Made by a program: the position numbers and the translations under genes. Under the pieces are notes generated by a model. That model did not search any database. It was not told where the DNA came from and worked only from the letters and a program-made list of their open reading frames with translations. A stretch of DNA of 13,248 nucleotides from an uncultured Fretibacterium sp. (lineage in GTDB: Bacteria > Synergistota > Synergistia > Synergistales > Aminobacteriaceae), in contig CALGGR010000083.1 of NCBI GenBank assembly GCA_937915755.1, positions 1-13,248 on the forward strand, in the 5' to 3' direction. Below are positions 6,184 through 13,248 of the stretch, piece after piece. Numbering within the stretch: position 1 is the first letter of the stretch; every line of letters begins with the position of its first letter.

Positions 6184-7994
6184 AATACGAATCCCCCACA
6201 GTTCAGCGCGGTATAAATATGCGTCAAGGCCACACTCAAGGACGAATCAACGTTGAGAAGCCAAAAGACAGAAAGAAGACTTTTGCACGGCTGGCAAGAT
6301 ATTTCTTCGGTGAACGCCTAGGGGTTTTGCTGCTGATGGCTCTGGTTTTCGTCGGGGTATTGGGGAGCGTCTTTGCCCCAAAATATCAAAGCTCAGCAAT
6401 AGATTGCATTGTGGCCGGAAATTTCGGCGGGGTCTCGTATTTTCTTGCGGTCATGATGGGTCTTTACATCGTCAACGGACTCGCAACGATGCTTCAGGGC
6501 TATCTAGGAGCTGTATTGAGTCAGAGAATGACGGGGCGCATCCGCGATGATCTCTTCAAGAAAATCGTGCTTCTTCCAATAAGCTACACCGATACCCATT
6601 CGCACGGGGACTTAATCAGCCGAATAACCAACGATGCCGACAATATCTCGAACGTCATATCACAGTCGTTAAGCTCAATGTTCTCGGGAGTCCTGATGCT
6701 TTTCGGGACAGTTGCGATGATGATGTGGTACAACATCGCGCTTGCCTTGCTGTCATGTTCGATGGTGATTTTGACGCTCTTTGCAACGACGCTTTTGACG
6801 AAGTACATGCGGAAATATTACGTCCGCCGTCAGGAATTGTTGGGTGCACTAAACGGGACAATCAACGAAATGATCGGCAACACCCGCACTGTAACGGCCT
6901 ATAACCGTCAGAAGACAGCGATAAATGATTTCGTGAAGACTGCTGACGACCTCACCAAAGCCGGAATAATCGCTGAGACAATAAGCTCAAGCATGGGGCC
7001 TGTAATGAACTGCCTCAGCAATGTCTCGTTTGTACTTGTCGGAGTTTTCGGGGCATGGTTCGCACTTCGAGGGTATATCACAGTCGGCGTTATATCGGCG
7101 TTTGTCGTTTACGCGCGGCAGTTTTCGCGGCCAATCAACGAGCTTGCACAGATATACGGCCAGATAATGACGGCTCTTGCTGGCGCTGAAAGGATCTTTG
7201 ATGTCTTGGACGAACAAACGGAGAATTTCGCCGGAGTTCAGATTGAGCAAAAGACGCGCGGTGTAATCGAATTTCGTCATGTGAATTTCTCTTATGTTCC
7301 GGGAGTTCAGGTCATCAAGGACTTCTCGCTAAGGATAGAGGCGGGGCGAAAAATCGCTCTTGTCGGCTCAACTGGAAGCGGAAAGACCACTATAATCAAC
7401 CTTCTCATGCGTTTCTATGACATTGACAGCGGGGAGATTCTTCTTGACGGGCAGGACATTCGCAGCATAGCCCTGAAGTCTCTTCGCAGCAAAATCGGCA
7501 TAGTCCTTCAGGATACGGTTTTGTTCACGGACACAGTGAGAGCTAACCTGACATACTCGCGCAATGATGTTACGGATCATGAATTGCAGAATGTGGCTTC
7601 TTTCACGGGGTTTGACAGGGTCGTGAAAAATCTTCAGAGCGGTTATGAGACCGTGCTGAACAGCTCAAACATTACACTTTCGCAGGGACAGAGGCAGCTT
7701 CTTGCCATAGGGAGGGCGTTTTTGTCGAGGCCGGAGATTCTTATTCTTGACGAGGCTACATCTAGCGTTGACACGAGGCTTGAGAAACACATTCAGGACA
7801 CCATGACCGAGCTTACCAGACACAGTACCAGCCTTATTATTGCTCACAGGCTTTCAACGATACAGGACGCGGACGAAATAATCGTTATGGATCATGGCAG
7901 TATAATCGAGACCGGCAATCACAGGACGCTTCTTGAACTTAACGGACGGTACAGGGAGCTTTACGAGACACAATTCTCTGGGATTTCAACTTAG
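6180..7994 (+). CDS. ABC exporter subunit with canonical ATPase site (TM288/BmrD-like), 604 aa
   Basis: This is the second half of the heterodimeric exporter. A charged N-terminal extension of about 35 residues precedes a six-helix transmembrane domain and the ATPase domain. Walker A GSTGSGKT starts at residue 396. Walker B ILILDE carries the catalytic Glu525, and the switch His556 is present in AHRLSTI. The signature is LSQGQ (500-504) instead of LSGGQ, which is the usual complement: it completes the degenerate site with the first subunit, while its own Walker motifs pair with the partner's LSGGQ. The start overlaps the upstream stop as ATGA, with AAGGA nine bases ahead, so translation is coupled and equimolar production is expected. 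A dyad-symmetric terminator follows at once. Substrate is not deducible. Confidence 0.93.
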   Translation: MKYESPTVQRGINMRQGHTQGRINVEKPKDRKKTFARLARYFFGERLGVLLLMALVFVGVLGSVFAPKYQSSAIDCIVAGNFGGVSYFLAVMMGLYIVNGLATMLQGYLGAVLSQRMTGRIRDDLFKKIVLLPISYTDTHSHGDLISRITNDADNISNVISQSLSSMFSGVLMLFGTVAMMMWYNIALALLSCSMVILTLFATTLLTKYMRKYYVRRQELLGALNGTINEMIGNTRTVTAYNRQKTAINDFVKTADDLTKAGIIAETISSSMGPVMNCLSNVSFVLVGVFGAWFALRGYITVGVISAFVVYARQFSRPINELAQIYGQIMTALAGAERIFDVLDEQTENFAGVQIEQKTRGVIEFRHVNFSYVPGVQVIKDFSLRIEAGRKIALVGSTGSGKTTIINLLMRFYDIDSGEILLDGQDIRSIALKSLRSKIGIVLQDTVLFTDTVRANLTYSRNDVTDHELQNVASFTGFDRVVKNLQSGYETVLNSSNITLSQGQRQLLAIGRAFLSRPEILILDEATSSVDTRLEKHIQDTMTELTRHSTSLIIAHRLSTIQDADEIIVMDHGSIIETGNHRTLLELNGRYRELYETQFSGIST

Positions 7995-8003
7995 TCAAAA
8001 GAG

Positions 8004-8042
8004 AATAATGCCCCTCCCAATATTTCAGAGAGGGGACTTATT
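8004..8042. terminator. Terminator between convergent operons
   Basis: CCCCTC at 8011-8016 pairs with GAGGGG at 8030-8035 around a 13-base loop. The stem extends outward with AATAA (8004-8008) against TTATT (8038-8042) across two mismatches. It lies just after the exporter stop and 6 bp from the livF stop, so it probably serves both directions. The following tracts are only moderately T-rich. Confidence 0.75.
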
Positions 8043-8047
8043 CCTCA

Positions 8048-8758
8048 CTAACCTCCGAGATAAGCCTTCCTCACTTCCTCAGACGCTAAGAGTTCCTGAC
8101 CTGTGCCCGTCGTTGTGATTCTTCCCGTCTCCATAACATACCCTCTGCTCGCAATACTCAGAGCCATCTGCGCGTTCTGTTCAACGAGAAGTATCGTCGC
8201 CCCGTTCCTGTGCAAGTCCGCAATAATCTCGAATATCTGCTCCACAAGAATCGGCGCAAGCCCCATCGACGGCTCATCAAGCATCAGCAATTTAGGCCGG
8301 CTCATCAATGCCCTTCCCATCGCAAGCATCTGCTGCTCACCGCCTGAGAGTGTCCCTGCGGTCTGGTACATTCTCTCCTTCAGTCGCGGGAAAAGCGTGT
8401 AAACCTTCTCCATGTCTGCCGAAATATCGTCATTCTGCGTGAAAGCCCCCATCTCAAGATTCTCACGGACTGTCATCTGCGCGAAAACCCTTCGGCCTTC
8501 CGGCACCTGTGCCAATCCCCGCTCAACGATCTTGTGAGGCGCAACCTTCGCAAGAGACTCGCCCAAGAATGAAACGCTCCCCGTCGTCGGGTGAAGAAGC
8601 CCCGAAATCGTGTTTAGAGTTGTTGACTTCCCCGCACCGTTAGCACCGATTAGCGTTACAATTTCGCCCTCGTAAACCTCGAATGATATTCCCTTTATCG
8701 CGTGAATGCTCCCGTAGTAGACGTTGATGTTGTCCACCTTCAAGACTGGCTCTGACAT
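8048..8758 (-). CDS. livF: Branched-chain amino acid ABC importer, ATPase LivF, 236 aa
   Basis: LivF is one of two cytoplasmic ATPases that power the LIV-type importer. Visible motifs are Walker A GANGAGKST (38-46), signature LSGGEQ (137-142), Walker B LLMLDEP with Asp161-Glu162, and SMGLAP after it. Gln194 in LLVEQN stands at the switch position, which is normal for LivF. Length and the N-terminal start VLKVDNINVYYGS are typical of the family. An upstream ATG at 8794 would add 12 residues encoded inside livG. ATG 8758 is chosen because GGAGGGA from the end of livG lies just ahead and only one base separates it from the livG stop. It is last in the operon, followed by the shared terminator. 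Confidence 0.95.
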   Translation of the reverse strand: MSEPVLKVDNINVYYGSIHAIKGISFEVYEGEIVTLIGANGAGKSTTLNTISGLLHPTTGSVSFLGESLAKVAPHKIVERGLAQVPEGRRVFAQMTVRENLEMGAFTQNDDISADMEKVYTLFPRLKERMYQTAGTLSGGEQQMLAMGRALMSRPKLLMLDEPSMGLAPILVEQIFEIIADLHRNGATILLVEQNAQMALSIASRGYVMETGRITTTGTGQELLASEEVRKAYLGG

Positions 8759-8759
8759 T

Positions 8760-9599
8760 TTATCCCTCCTTCTTCCTGCCGAGATAGGCTTCAATTACGG
8801 CGGGGTTGCTCTGAATTTCATCGGGAGTTCCCTTAGCGATTACATGTCCGAAATTCAGAACGCATATTCCCTCGCAGATGTTCATCACCAAACTCATATC
8901 GTGTTCGATGAGTATGATTGCGATTTGGAACATCTCGTGAACTTTCCGTATGTTGTCCATTAGGTCGGCTGTCTCGGAAGGATTCATTCCGGCGGCAGGT
9001 TCGTCAAGCAAAAGCAATGACGGATTCGTGGCGAGTGCCCTGACGATTTCGAGCCTTCTCTGTGCGCCATAAGGCAATGACCCCGCAGGAACGTCCGCAA
9101 CATTCTGCATGTCGAAAATCGAGAGCAGCTTCAACGCCCTTCTGTGTGCCGCAACTTCCTCGCGCCTGTAATTCGGGAGCCTCAATATCGCACTCAGCAT
9201 GTTATAACGCATCTCGTTGTTCATGGCCGTCTTAACGTTGTCGATGACGCTCAAGTTTCGGAACAGCCTGATGTTCTGGAACGTCCTTGCGATTCCTGCT
9301 TTGTTGACCTGCATCGTGTTCATTCCGTGAGTGTCCTGACCATTAAGGAGGATCGTCCCCGTCGTGGGCTGATATACTTTCGTGAGGAGGTTGAAGACCG
9401 TTGTCTTGCCTGCACCGTTAGGCCCGATTAGCCCGACAATCTCAGTCCTTCCTATAGTGAGGTTGAAATCCTCGACCGCCTTAATGCCTCCGAGAGTGAT
9501 ACCGAGCTTCACGCACTCAAGAACGGGTGCTCTTCCCGCGTCTCTCTCAGGAAGTATTGACCTTGACGGAACTGGGACATATTTCGTTTTCGCTTTCAT
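8760..9599 (-). CDS. livG: Branched-chain amino acid ABC importer, ATPase LivG, 279 aa
   Basis: LivG is the second ATPase of the importer and pairs with LivF below the LivH-LivM membrane channel. Walker A GPNGAGKTT spans 59-67. The signature is LPYGAQRRLEI (from 175), the form typical of LivG. Walker B LLLLDEP includes Glu200, and the switch His233 lies in LIEHD. The long insert between Walker A and signature (RTFQNIRLF and following) is also characteristic. About 25 residues precede the usual LivG start (VLECVKLGITLGG), rich in basic residues and prolines. The start at 9599 has GGAGGAGG eight bases upstream and no later ATG with a better site was seen before the conserved domain, so the extension looks real. 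The gene lies 3 nt after livM and 1 nt before livF. Confidence 0.95.
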   Translation of the reverse strand: MKAKTKYVPVPSRSILPERDAGRAPVLECVKLGITLGGIKAVEDFNLTIGRTEIVGLIGPNGAGKTTVFNLLTKVYQPTTGTILLNGQDTHGMNTMQVNKAGIARTFQNIRLFRNLSVIDNVKTAMNNEMRYNMLSAILRLPNYRREEVAAHRRALKLLSIFDMQNVADVPAGSLPYGAQRRLEIVRALATNPSLLLLDEPAAGMNPSETADLMDNIRKVHEMFQIAIILIEHDMSLVMNICEGICVLNFGHVIAKGTPDEIQSNPAVIEAYLGRKKEG

Positions 9600-9602
9600 G
9601 GT

Positions 9603-10661
9603 TTAAGCCTCCTCCTTTCGCCTGAACGGGTTAAAGCGTGAAAGGAACTCCTTAATCTCCGCGTTATTCGTAGCAAGCATCATTACAATAAGCACGATGG
9701 CATAGAGAAGCATTCTGTACTCCGAGAACTCACGCAGCTTCTCAGGAAGTATCGTCAAAACCGCCGCCGCAATAATTCCGCCAAGCATGTTCCCTTGTCC
9801 TCCCAATACGACGAATACGAGTATCAATATTGACGTGTTGAAGTCGAATTTGTTTGCTACGATTGTCGAGTAGTTCATCGCAAATAATGCCCCCGCCGAC
9901 CCTGCGAGTGCCGCCGACATTACGAAAGCCATCATCTTATATTTTGTGATGTCGAGGCCGATGCTTTCAGCCGCAATCCTGTCGTCTCGTATTGCCATGA
10001 ACGCACGCCCCGAACGTGAGTTCACGAGGTTGAAGACTATCATCAGCGCAATCATTAGGAGTATGAAACCGGCTGGGAAGGTTGCGATTTTCTGAATGCC
10101 GCTTATTCCCATTGGCCCGCGAATTATCAGCTTGCCTCCGTGTAAAAGCCTCGTCGTGTCGGTCAACATGCTGAAGTGAAGACCGCCTGAATCAACTCCC
10201 AAGTAAAAATTGTTGAGTATGCTCTTTATGATTTCGCCGAAAGCAAGCGTAACGATCGCCAAATAGTCACCCTTCAGCCTCAGTACAGGTATACCGATGA
10301 TGAACCCCGCCAAAGCCGCGAAAATCGCCGCAACAATCATCGCAATCGCAAGCCTCACGGGAGCGAACGGAATAACGCCCTGCAAGAGTATAGCTGTAGC
10401 GACCCCTGAGAACGCTCCCACCGACATGAAGCCCGCATGACCGAGCGAAAGTTCACCGAGAATGCCGACAACGAGATTCAGCGACACGGCCATGACCATG
10501 TAGGCGCAAATCGGCACTAACATTCCGCGCATTGACGAGCTTAGGAACTTTGTCGAACTCATCACCTGACATATGACATACGCCGCAATAACGACCGCGT
10601 AAGTCAGATAGATTCTTCTTGCCTCGACGCGCTTTAAGTTTATTAGTCTACGCATTGTCAT
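9603..10661 (-). CDS. livM: Branched-chain amino acid ABC importer, permease LivM, 352 aa
   Basis: LivM is an integral inner-membrane permease of roughly ten hydrophobic segments that forms the translocation path with LivH. Family hallmarks are visible: SLNLVVGILGELSLGHAGF near residue 60, GIPVLRLKGDYLAIVTLAFGEI near 125-145, and the cytoplasmic coupling loop SIGLDITKYKMMAFVMSA, followed by AGSAGALFA near residue 260. LGGQGNMLGGIIAAA marks the C-terminal part. The C-terminus ends in a short basic tail (FNPFRRKEEA). The start ATG 10661 lies 2 nt after the livH stop, with GGAGAAGG seven bases upstream; a second ATG two codons later has a worse spacing. Cotranscription and coupling with livH are expected. 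Confidence 0.95.
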   Translation of the reverse strand: MTMRRLINLKRVEARRIYLTYAVVIAAYVICQVMSSTKFLSSSMRGMLVPICAYMVMAVSLNLVVGILGELSLGHAGFMSVGAFSGVATAILLQGVIPFAPVRLAIAMIVAAIFAALAGFIIGIPVLRLKGDYLAIVTLAFGEIIKSILNNFYLGVDSGGLHFSMLTDTTRLLHGGKLIIRGPMGISGIQKIATFPAGFILLMIALMIVFNLVNSRSGRAFMAIRDDRIAAESIGLDITKYKMMAFVMSAALAGSAGALFAMNYSTIVANKFDFNTSILILVFVVLGGQGNMLGGIIAAAVLTILPEKLREFSEYRMLLYAIVLIVMMLATNNAEIKEFLSRFNPFRRKEEA

Positions 10662-10663
10662 TA

Positions 10664-11545
10664 TTACACCTTCTCCTGCGTCATTTTTCCGAGCAAACCT
10701 GCGGGCTTAACGAGCAATACCACAATAAGTACCCCGAACACGACCGCGTCCGATAGCTGGCTCGAAATATAGGCTTTTGCGAAAATCTCAATAACTCCGA
10801 GCATCAATCCTCCCAAGAACGCGCCCGGTATCGACCCAATTCCGCCGAATACAGCCGCTGTGAATGCCTTAATTCCGGGAAGCGCGCCCGTTGTCGGCAT
10901 CAGCGTTGGATACGCCGAACACAGTAAAGCCCCCGCGACTGCCGCAAGTCCCGAACCTATTGCGAAAGTCATCGAGATTGTAGCGTTCACGTTTATTCCC
11001 ATGAGCTGGGCCGCGCCTTTGTCCTCCGAACACGCACGCATTGCCTTTCCCATTTTCGTTTTGCCTATGAAGAGCGAGAGTATCACCATAATCACGAGGC
11101 ATACTCCGATTGTCAGTGCTGTGATGTGCGAGATTGACAGATTTCCGTCAAAGAGCTTGAACGACCCGCGACCTATTATTGACGGAAAGACTTTCGGATT
11201 CGATGACCATAGAAGAAGCGCGGTGTTCTGTAGAAAGTAGCTCATGCCGATTGCTGTGATTAAGACTGCGAGGGACGGTGCTTGTCTCAATGGCTTATAG
11301 GCGAGACGTTCGACGATGATTCCGAGAAACGTGCAGACTATCATCGCTATTACGACACCGAGAAAAGGGTTAAGCTCATAACGTGCCACAGCATAGAAGC
11401 ACACATACGCGCCTACCATGATAACGTCGCCGTGCGCGAAGTTGAGCATCTTAGCGATTCCGTAGACCATCGTGTAACCCAGCGCAATTATCGCGTAAAT
11501 GCTTCCGAGACTTATTCCGCTGATAAAGAAATTGAGGAATGTCAT
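10664..11545 (-). CDS. livH: Branched-chain amino acid ABC importer, permease LivH, 293 aa
   Basis: LivH is the second membrane permease, with about eight hydrophobic segments. The opening GISLGSIYAIIALGYTMVYG followed by MLNFAHGDVIMVGAY is the strongest LivH signature. The coupling loop is at QLMGINVNATISMTFAIGSGLAAVAGALL. Near the C-terminus, KAFTAAVFGGIGSIPGAFLGGLMLG is also typical. The start ATG 11545 has a strong AAGGAGGT, but 12 bases away, a little longer than usual; no better in-frame start exists. It is separated from the binding-protein gene by 103 nt containing a stem-loop. This is the usual arrangement in which the binding protein is made in excess over the membrane parts. Confidence 0.95.
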   Translation of the reverse strand: MTFLNFFISGISLGSIYAIIALGYTMVYGIAKMLNFAHGDVIMVGAYVCFYAVARYELNPFLGVVIAMIVCTFLGIIVERLAYKPLRQAPSLAVLITAIGMSYFLQNTALLLWSSNPKVFPSIIGRGSFKLFDGNLSISHITALTIGVCLVIMVILSLFIGKTKMGKAMRACSEDKGAAQLMGINVNATISMTFAIGSGLAAVAGALLCSAYPTLMPTTGALPGIKAFTAAVFGGIGSIPGAFLGGLMLGVIEIFAKAYISSQLSDAVVFGVLIVVLLVKPAGLLGKMTQEKV

Positions 11546-11576
11546 ATGAAAAGTTTTACCTCCTTATACGAAAAGA

Positions 11577-11613
11577 GCAGCCGGAAATTTTCTTTTGGCC
11601 GACTTCCGACTGC
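11577..11613 (-). promoter_or_regulatory. Intercistronic stem-loop between binding-protein gene and livH
   Basis: In the minus-strand RNA, GCAGUCGGAA pairs with UUCCGGCUGC over ten positions (one G-U), with a 17-base loop, followed by UCUUUUCG. It lies 36 nt past the livJ/K stop. It could protect the upstream mRNA 3' end or act as a partial terminator that lowers livHMGF expression relative to the binding protein. Confidence 0.65.
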
Positions 11614-11648
11614 CCTTGTCTTACAGTTTTTGGTTGACTTTGAGCGGA

Positions 11649-12770
11649 TTAGTCGAGGCCGACATATACGCCGTTCTTGATGACCATGCCCTTGGGGTCT
11701 TTTGTTACTTCGCCGTTCTTTGCCCACCTGACATTCTCGCCAGTCAAGCCGTTGAACGTCATCGTCGTGAACTGCTCAATCATCTTCGGGCAGAGTGTCT
11801 CAGCGTCCATATCGGGCGTTGCTTTTGCCTGAGTGAGTGCCTGGCAGTAGGCATATACGCAGTCGTAACCGTCCGCCGCGAACTGGTTGGGAATCTCGCC
11901 GAACTTCTCCTGATACTTCTTGACGAAGTTCTGAGTTTTCTCGTCCTTTGCGTCAGCGTTGAACGGTGTGAGGAGCATTACGCCCTCAGCAAGCGACTTG
12001 TCGAAGCCCTCCATCGTGAGGATTCCGTCCATTCCGTCAATTCCGAACCACTTGGGAGCGTAACCCATAGCCTGAGCCTGTGCAAGAATGAGGCTTGCGG
12101 GCTGGTAGTACATCGGGAGGAAAACAAGCTCTGCGCCCTTCTCTTTTGCATCGGTGAGCTGAACGGAGAAGTCCGTGTCGTTTCCGTCCGCGAAAGCTGT
12201 CTCGCTGACGATTTCGAGGCCGAACTTCGCTGCGTTCTCAACGAATGTATCGCGTACACCCTTCGAGTAGACATCATCATTCTTCCAGATAACGGCGACT
12301 TTCTTCGCAAAGCCTTTCTCGCCGATGTACTGGGCTGACGCTGTTCCCTGATTGGGGTCAACGAAGCACATCTGGAAAACGTTGTCCTTTCCCTCTGTTA
12401 CTGCCGCTGATGATGCCGAAGGAGTGAGCGCGAAAATCCTGTCCGCGAAATTCTCTGCGGCTGTGGCTTCTGCGGGCTTTGATGTTACCGAGCCGAGCGA
12501 GAGCTGCATTCCCCAGTCCTTGAGGGCGTTGTAGGCGTTGACGGCCTTCTCTGCGTCGTGGGTGTCGTCCTCGTAACGGAGGTCAAACTGAATGTCGCCG
12601 CCCATAGCATTGATCTCTTCTGCCGCGATCTGCGCGCCTCTCATTGCTGCTGTACCGTAAATTGCCGCGCCGCCTGTGAGGGGGCCTGTTCCGCCGACTT
12701 TGAACGCCGCGCCGAAAGCACTTGCCGACATTGCGAGGACAAGTAACGAACATACCAATACTTTCTTCAT
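11649..12770 (-). CDS. Branched-chain amino acid-type periplasmic binding protein (LivJ/LivK family), 373 aa
   Basis: This protein captures the substrate in the periplasm and delivers it to LivHM. The N-terminus MKKVLVCSLLVLAMSASAFG is a classical signal peptide, with cleavage likely just before or after the Ala-Phe-Gly stretch. No lipobox cysteine is present, so it should be soluble. The mature part starts with FKVGGTGPLTGGAAIYG and contains MRGAQIAAEEINAMGG and, later, LTPSASSAAVT, all typical of the type-I fold Peripla_BP_6 family. The frame is open to 12830, but ATG 12770 is chosen because it begins the signal peptide and has AAGGAG eleven bases upstream. Substrate range within leucine, isoleucine, valine, other amino acids or amides cannot be read from the sequence. 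It is first in the operon, 103 nt from livH. Confidence 0.93.
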   Translation of the reverse strand: MKKVLVCSLLVLAMSASAFGAAFKVGGTGPLTGGAAIYGTAAMRGAQIAAEEINAMGGDIQFDLRYEDDTHDAEKAVNAYNALKDWGMQLSLGSVTSKPAEATAAENFADRIFALTPSASSAAVTEGKDNVFQMCFVDPNQGTASAQYIGEKGFAKKVAVIWKNDDVYSKGVRDTFVENAAKFGLEIVSETAFADGNDTDFSVQLTDAKEKGAELVFLPMYYQPASLILAQAQAMGYAPKWFGIDGMDGILTMEGFDKSLAEGVMLLTPFNADAKDEKTQNFVKKYQEKFGEIPNQFAADGYDCVYAYCQALTQAKATPDMDAETLCPKMIEQFTTMTFNGLTGENVRWAKNGEVTKDPKGMVIKNGVYVGLD

Positions 12771-12832
12771 CGTGAAAATCTCTCCTTGCGATAATTTATG
12801 CCGAACCCGAAAATTCCTCTTTACGGCCATAT

Positions 12833-12845
12833 CTGAAACTTTCAG
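12833..12845. promoter_or_regulatory. Palindrome upstream of the importer operon
   Basis: CTGAAACTTTCAG is a perfect 6+6 bp inverted repeat around one central base, 63 bp upstream of the binding-protein start codon and between the upstream terminator and the gene. The position suits a repressor or activator site. I could not identify convincing -35 and -10 boxes in 12771-12864, so the promoter itself is not placed. Confidence 0.4.
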
Positions 12846-12864
12846 GATTAGAGCCTATGATACG

Positions 12865-12898
12865 AAAAAAGCGGCCTCATTGGAGTTCAGCCGCCTTT
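12865..12898 (-). terminator. Rho-independent terminator, minus strand
   Basis: Read on the minus strand, GCGGC (12894-12890) pairs with GCCGC (12875-12871) over a 14-base loop, directly followed by six T (12870-12865). Flanking AAA and TTT can extend the stem past one bulged base. It ends transcription from the tRNA and small-ORF side and insulates the importer operon. Confidence 0.85.
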
Positions 12899-12934
12899 GT
12901 GATTTCCTTGATGTAAAGCTCCTCACTCCTGCCG

Positions 12935-13042
12935 TTATTCAGCTTTCTGCTCCGTAATAATGACAGGAGTGATAATACTTTTTGCAAAAAAAAGAGCACC
13001 AACACAATCCTCATCGTTCATTCTTTCTGAAAACTTCTTCAT
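12935..13042 (-). CDS. Possible small protein, 35 aa, unrecognised; maybe frameshifted
   Basis: A short minus-strand frame begins MKKFSERMNDEDCVG and ends TEQKAE. AGGGAGG lies 11 bases before the ATG, a good but slightly distant ribosome binding site. The gene sits between tRNA-Arg and a rho-independent terminator, so it may be read from the tRNA promoter. The +1 frame past its stop stays open and reads GRSEELYIKEITKAAELQ up to a stop at 12877-12879, inside the terminator hairpin. An intact ancestor of about 55 residues, broken or naturally shifted near 12935-12945 or at the eight-base T run (12986-12993), would explain this. I recognise no family. A chance frame is also possible at this size. 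Confidence 0.4.
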   Translation of the reverse strand: MKKFSERMNDEDCVGALFFAKSIITPVIITEQKAE

Positions 13043-13072
13043 GTGCTTAATGCCCTCCCTTATGTTCAATAT

Positions 13073-13149
13073 TGGCGCGCTAGGCAGGATTCGAACCCAC
13101 GACCTAAGGCTCCGTAGGCCTTCGCTCTATCCAGCTGAGCTACTAGCGC
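13073..13149 (-). tRNA. tRNA-Arg (anticodon ACG)
   Basis: The 77-base minus-strand sequence folds as a full cloverleaf. The acceptor GCGCTAG pairs with CTAGCGC, and the D stem GCTC pairs with GAGC. The anticodon stem AAGGC/GCCTT carries the loop CTACGGA, giving anticodon ACG. The T arm has a TTCGAAT loop, and CCA is encoded at the end (TGG at 13073-13075 on plus). A34 would be edited to inosine to read CGU, CGC and CGA codons. Confidence 0.96.
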
Positions 13150-13151
13150 AA

Positions 13152-13246
13152 TGGCGGTGGGTGTGAGATTCGAACTCACGATAGAGGTTTTAGCCCCTAT
13201 ACTCACTTAGCAGGCGAGCGCCTTCGACCTACTCGGCCAACCCACC
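13152..13246 (-). tRNA. tRNA-Ser (anticodon GCT)
   Basis: This is a 95-base minus-strand class II tRNA. The acceptor GGTGGGT pairs with ACCCACC. The anticodon loop CTGCTAA gives GCT, which reads AGC and AGU. The long variable arm (TATAGGGG with CCTCTATC-type pairing) is as expected for serine, the T loop is TTCGAAT, and CCA is encoded. Only 2 bases separate it from tRNA-Arg downstream, so both come from one transcript whose promoter lies beyond the window. Confidence 0.96.
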
Positions 13247-13248
13247 AT

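Noticed and set aside
11595..12338. 247-codon plus-strand open frame opposite the binding-protein gene
   Set aside because: It is antisense to a clear Peripla_BP_6 gene with signal peptide and conserved motifs, and its composition is that of a shadow frame.
12771..12864. Exact sigma-70 promoter for the importer operon
   Set aside because: Only weak -10-like A/T stretches are present, with no acceptable -35 box at 16-18 bp, so no promoter is placed.

Overview
The window suggests a diderm, amino-acid-using bacterium of intermediate GC content. The substrate-binding protein has a plain secretory signal peptide with no lipobox, which implies a periplasm. The complete branched-chain/amphipathic amino acid importer and the general look of the proteins fit an amino-acid-fermenting anaerobe such as a member of Synergistota. 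That assignment is an inference from protein character only and was not tested by any search.

Left part (1-4353) is a CRISPR locus directly behind the tmRNA gene. The 3' part of ssrA ends with its encoded CCA at 284. After 26 bp come cas1 and cas2 on the same strand, then a leader of about 250 bp. The array has 39 identical 30-bp repeats, 39 spacers and a decayed final repeat. No cas4, cas6, cas3 or effector gene lies in the window, so this is an isolated adaptation module plus array. Interference genes, if any, lie elsewhere. Repeats end in the ATTGAAAC handle typical of Cas6-processed type I/III systems, and Cas1 and Cas2 look like type I-B relatives. Two neighbouring spacers (18 and 19) overlap by 22 nt on the same target, so part of the invader and a candidate PAM-side flank can be reconstructed. 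Spacer 34 is abnormal: it starts with a second copy of the repeat tail.

Middle part (4426-7994): two translationally coupled genes encode a heterodimeric ABC exporter. They begin about 70 bp beyond the decayed terminal repeat, with no visible terminator in between. The ATPase motifs are asymmetric in a complementary way, with one degenerate and one canonical nucleotide site. An inverted-repeat terminator at 8004-8042 separates this operon from the convergent genes to its right.

Right part (8048-12770, minus strand): a canonical high-affinity amino acid importer operon in the order livJ/K-type binding protein, livH, livM, livG, livF. Junctions are 1-3 nt except for a 103-nt gap after the binding-protein gene, which holds a stem-loop. 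Upstream are a minus-strand rho-independent terminator, a 35-codon small ORF with a ribosome binding site and a possible frameshifted tail, and two tandem tRNA genes, tRNA-Ser(GCT) then tRNA-Arg(ACG), at the window edge.
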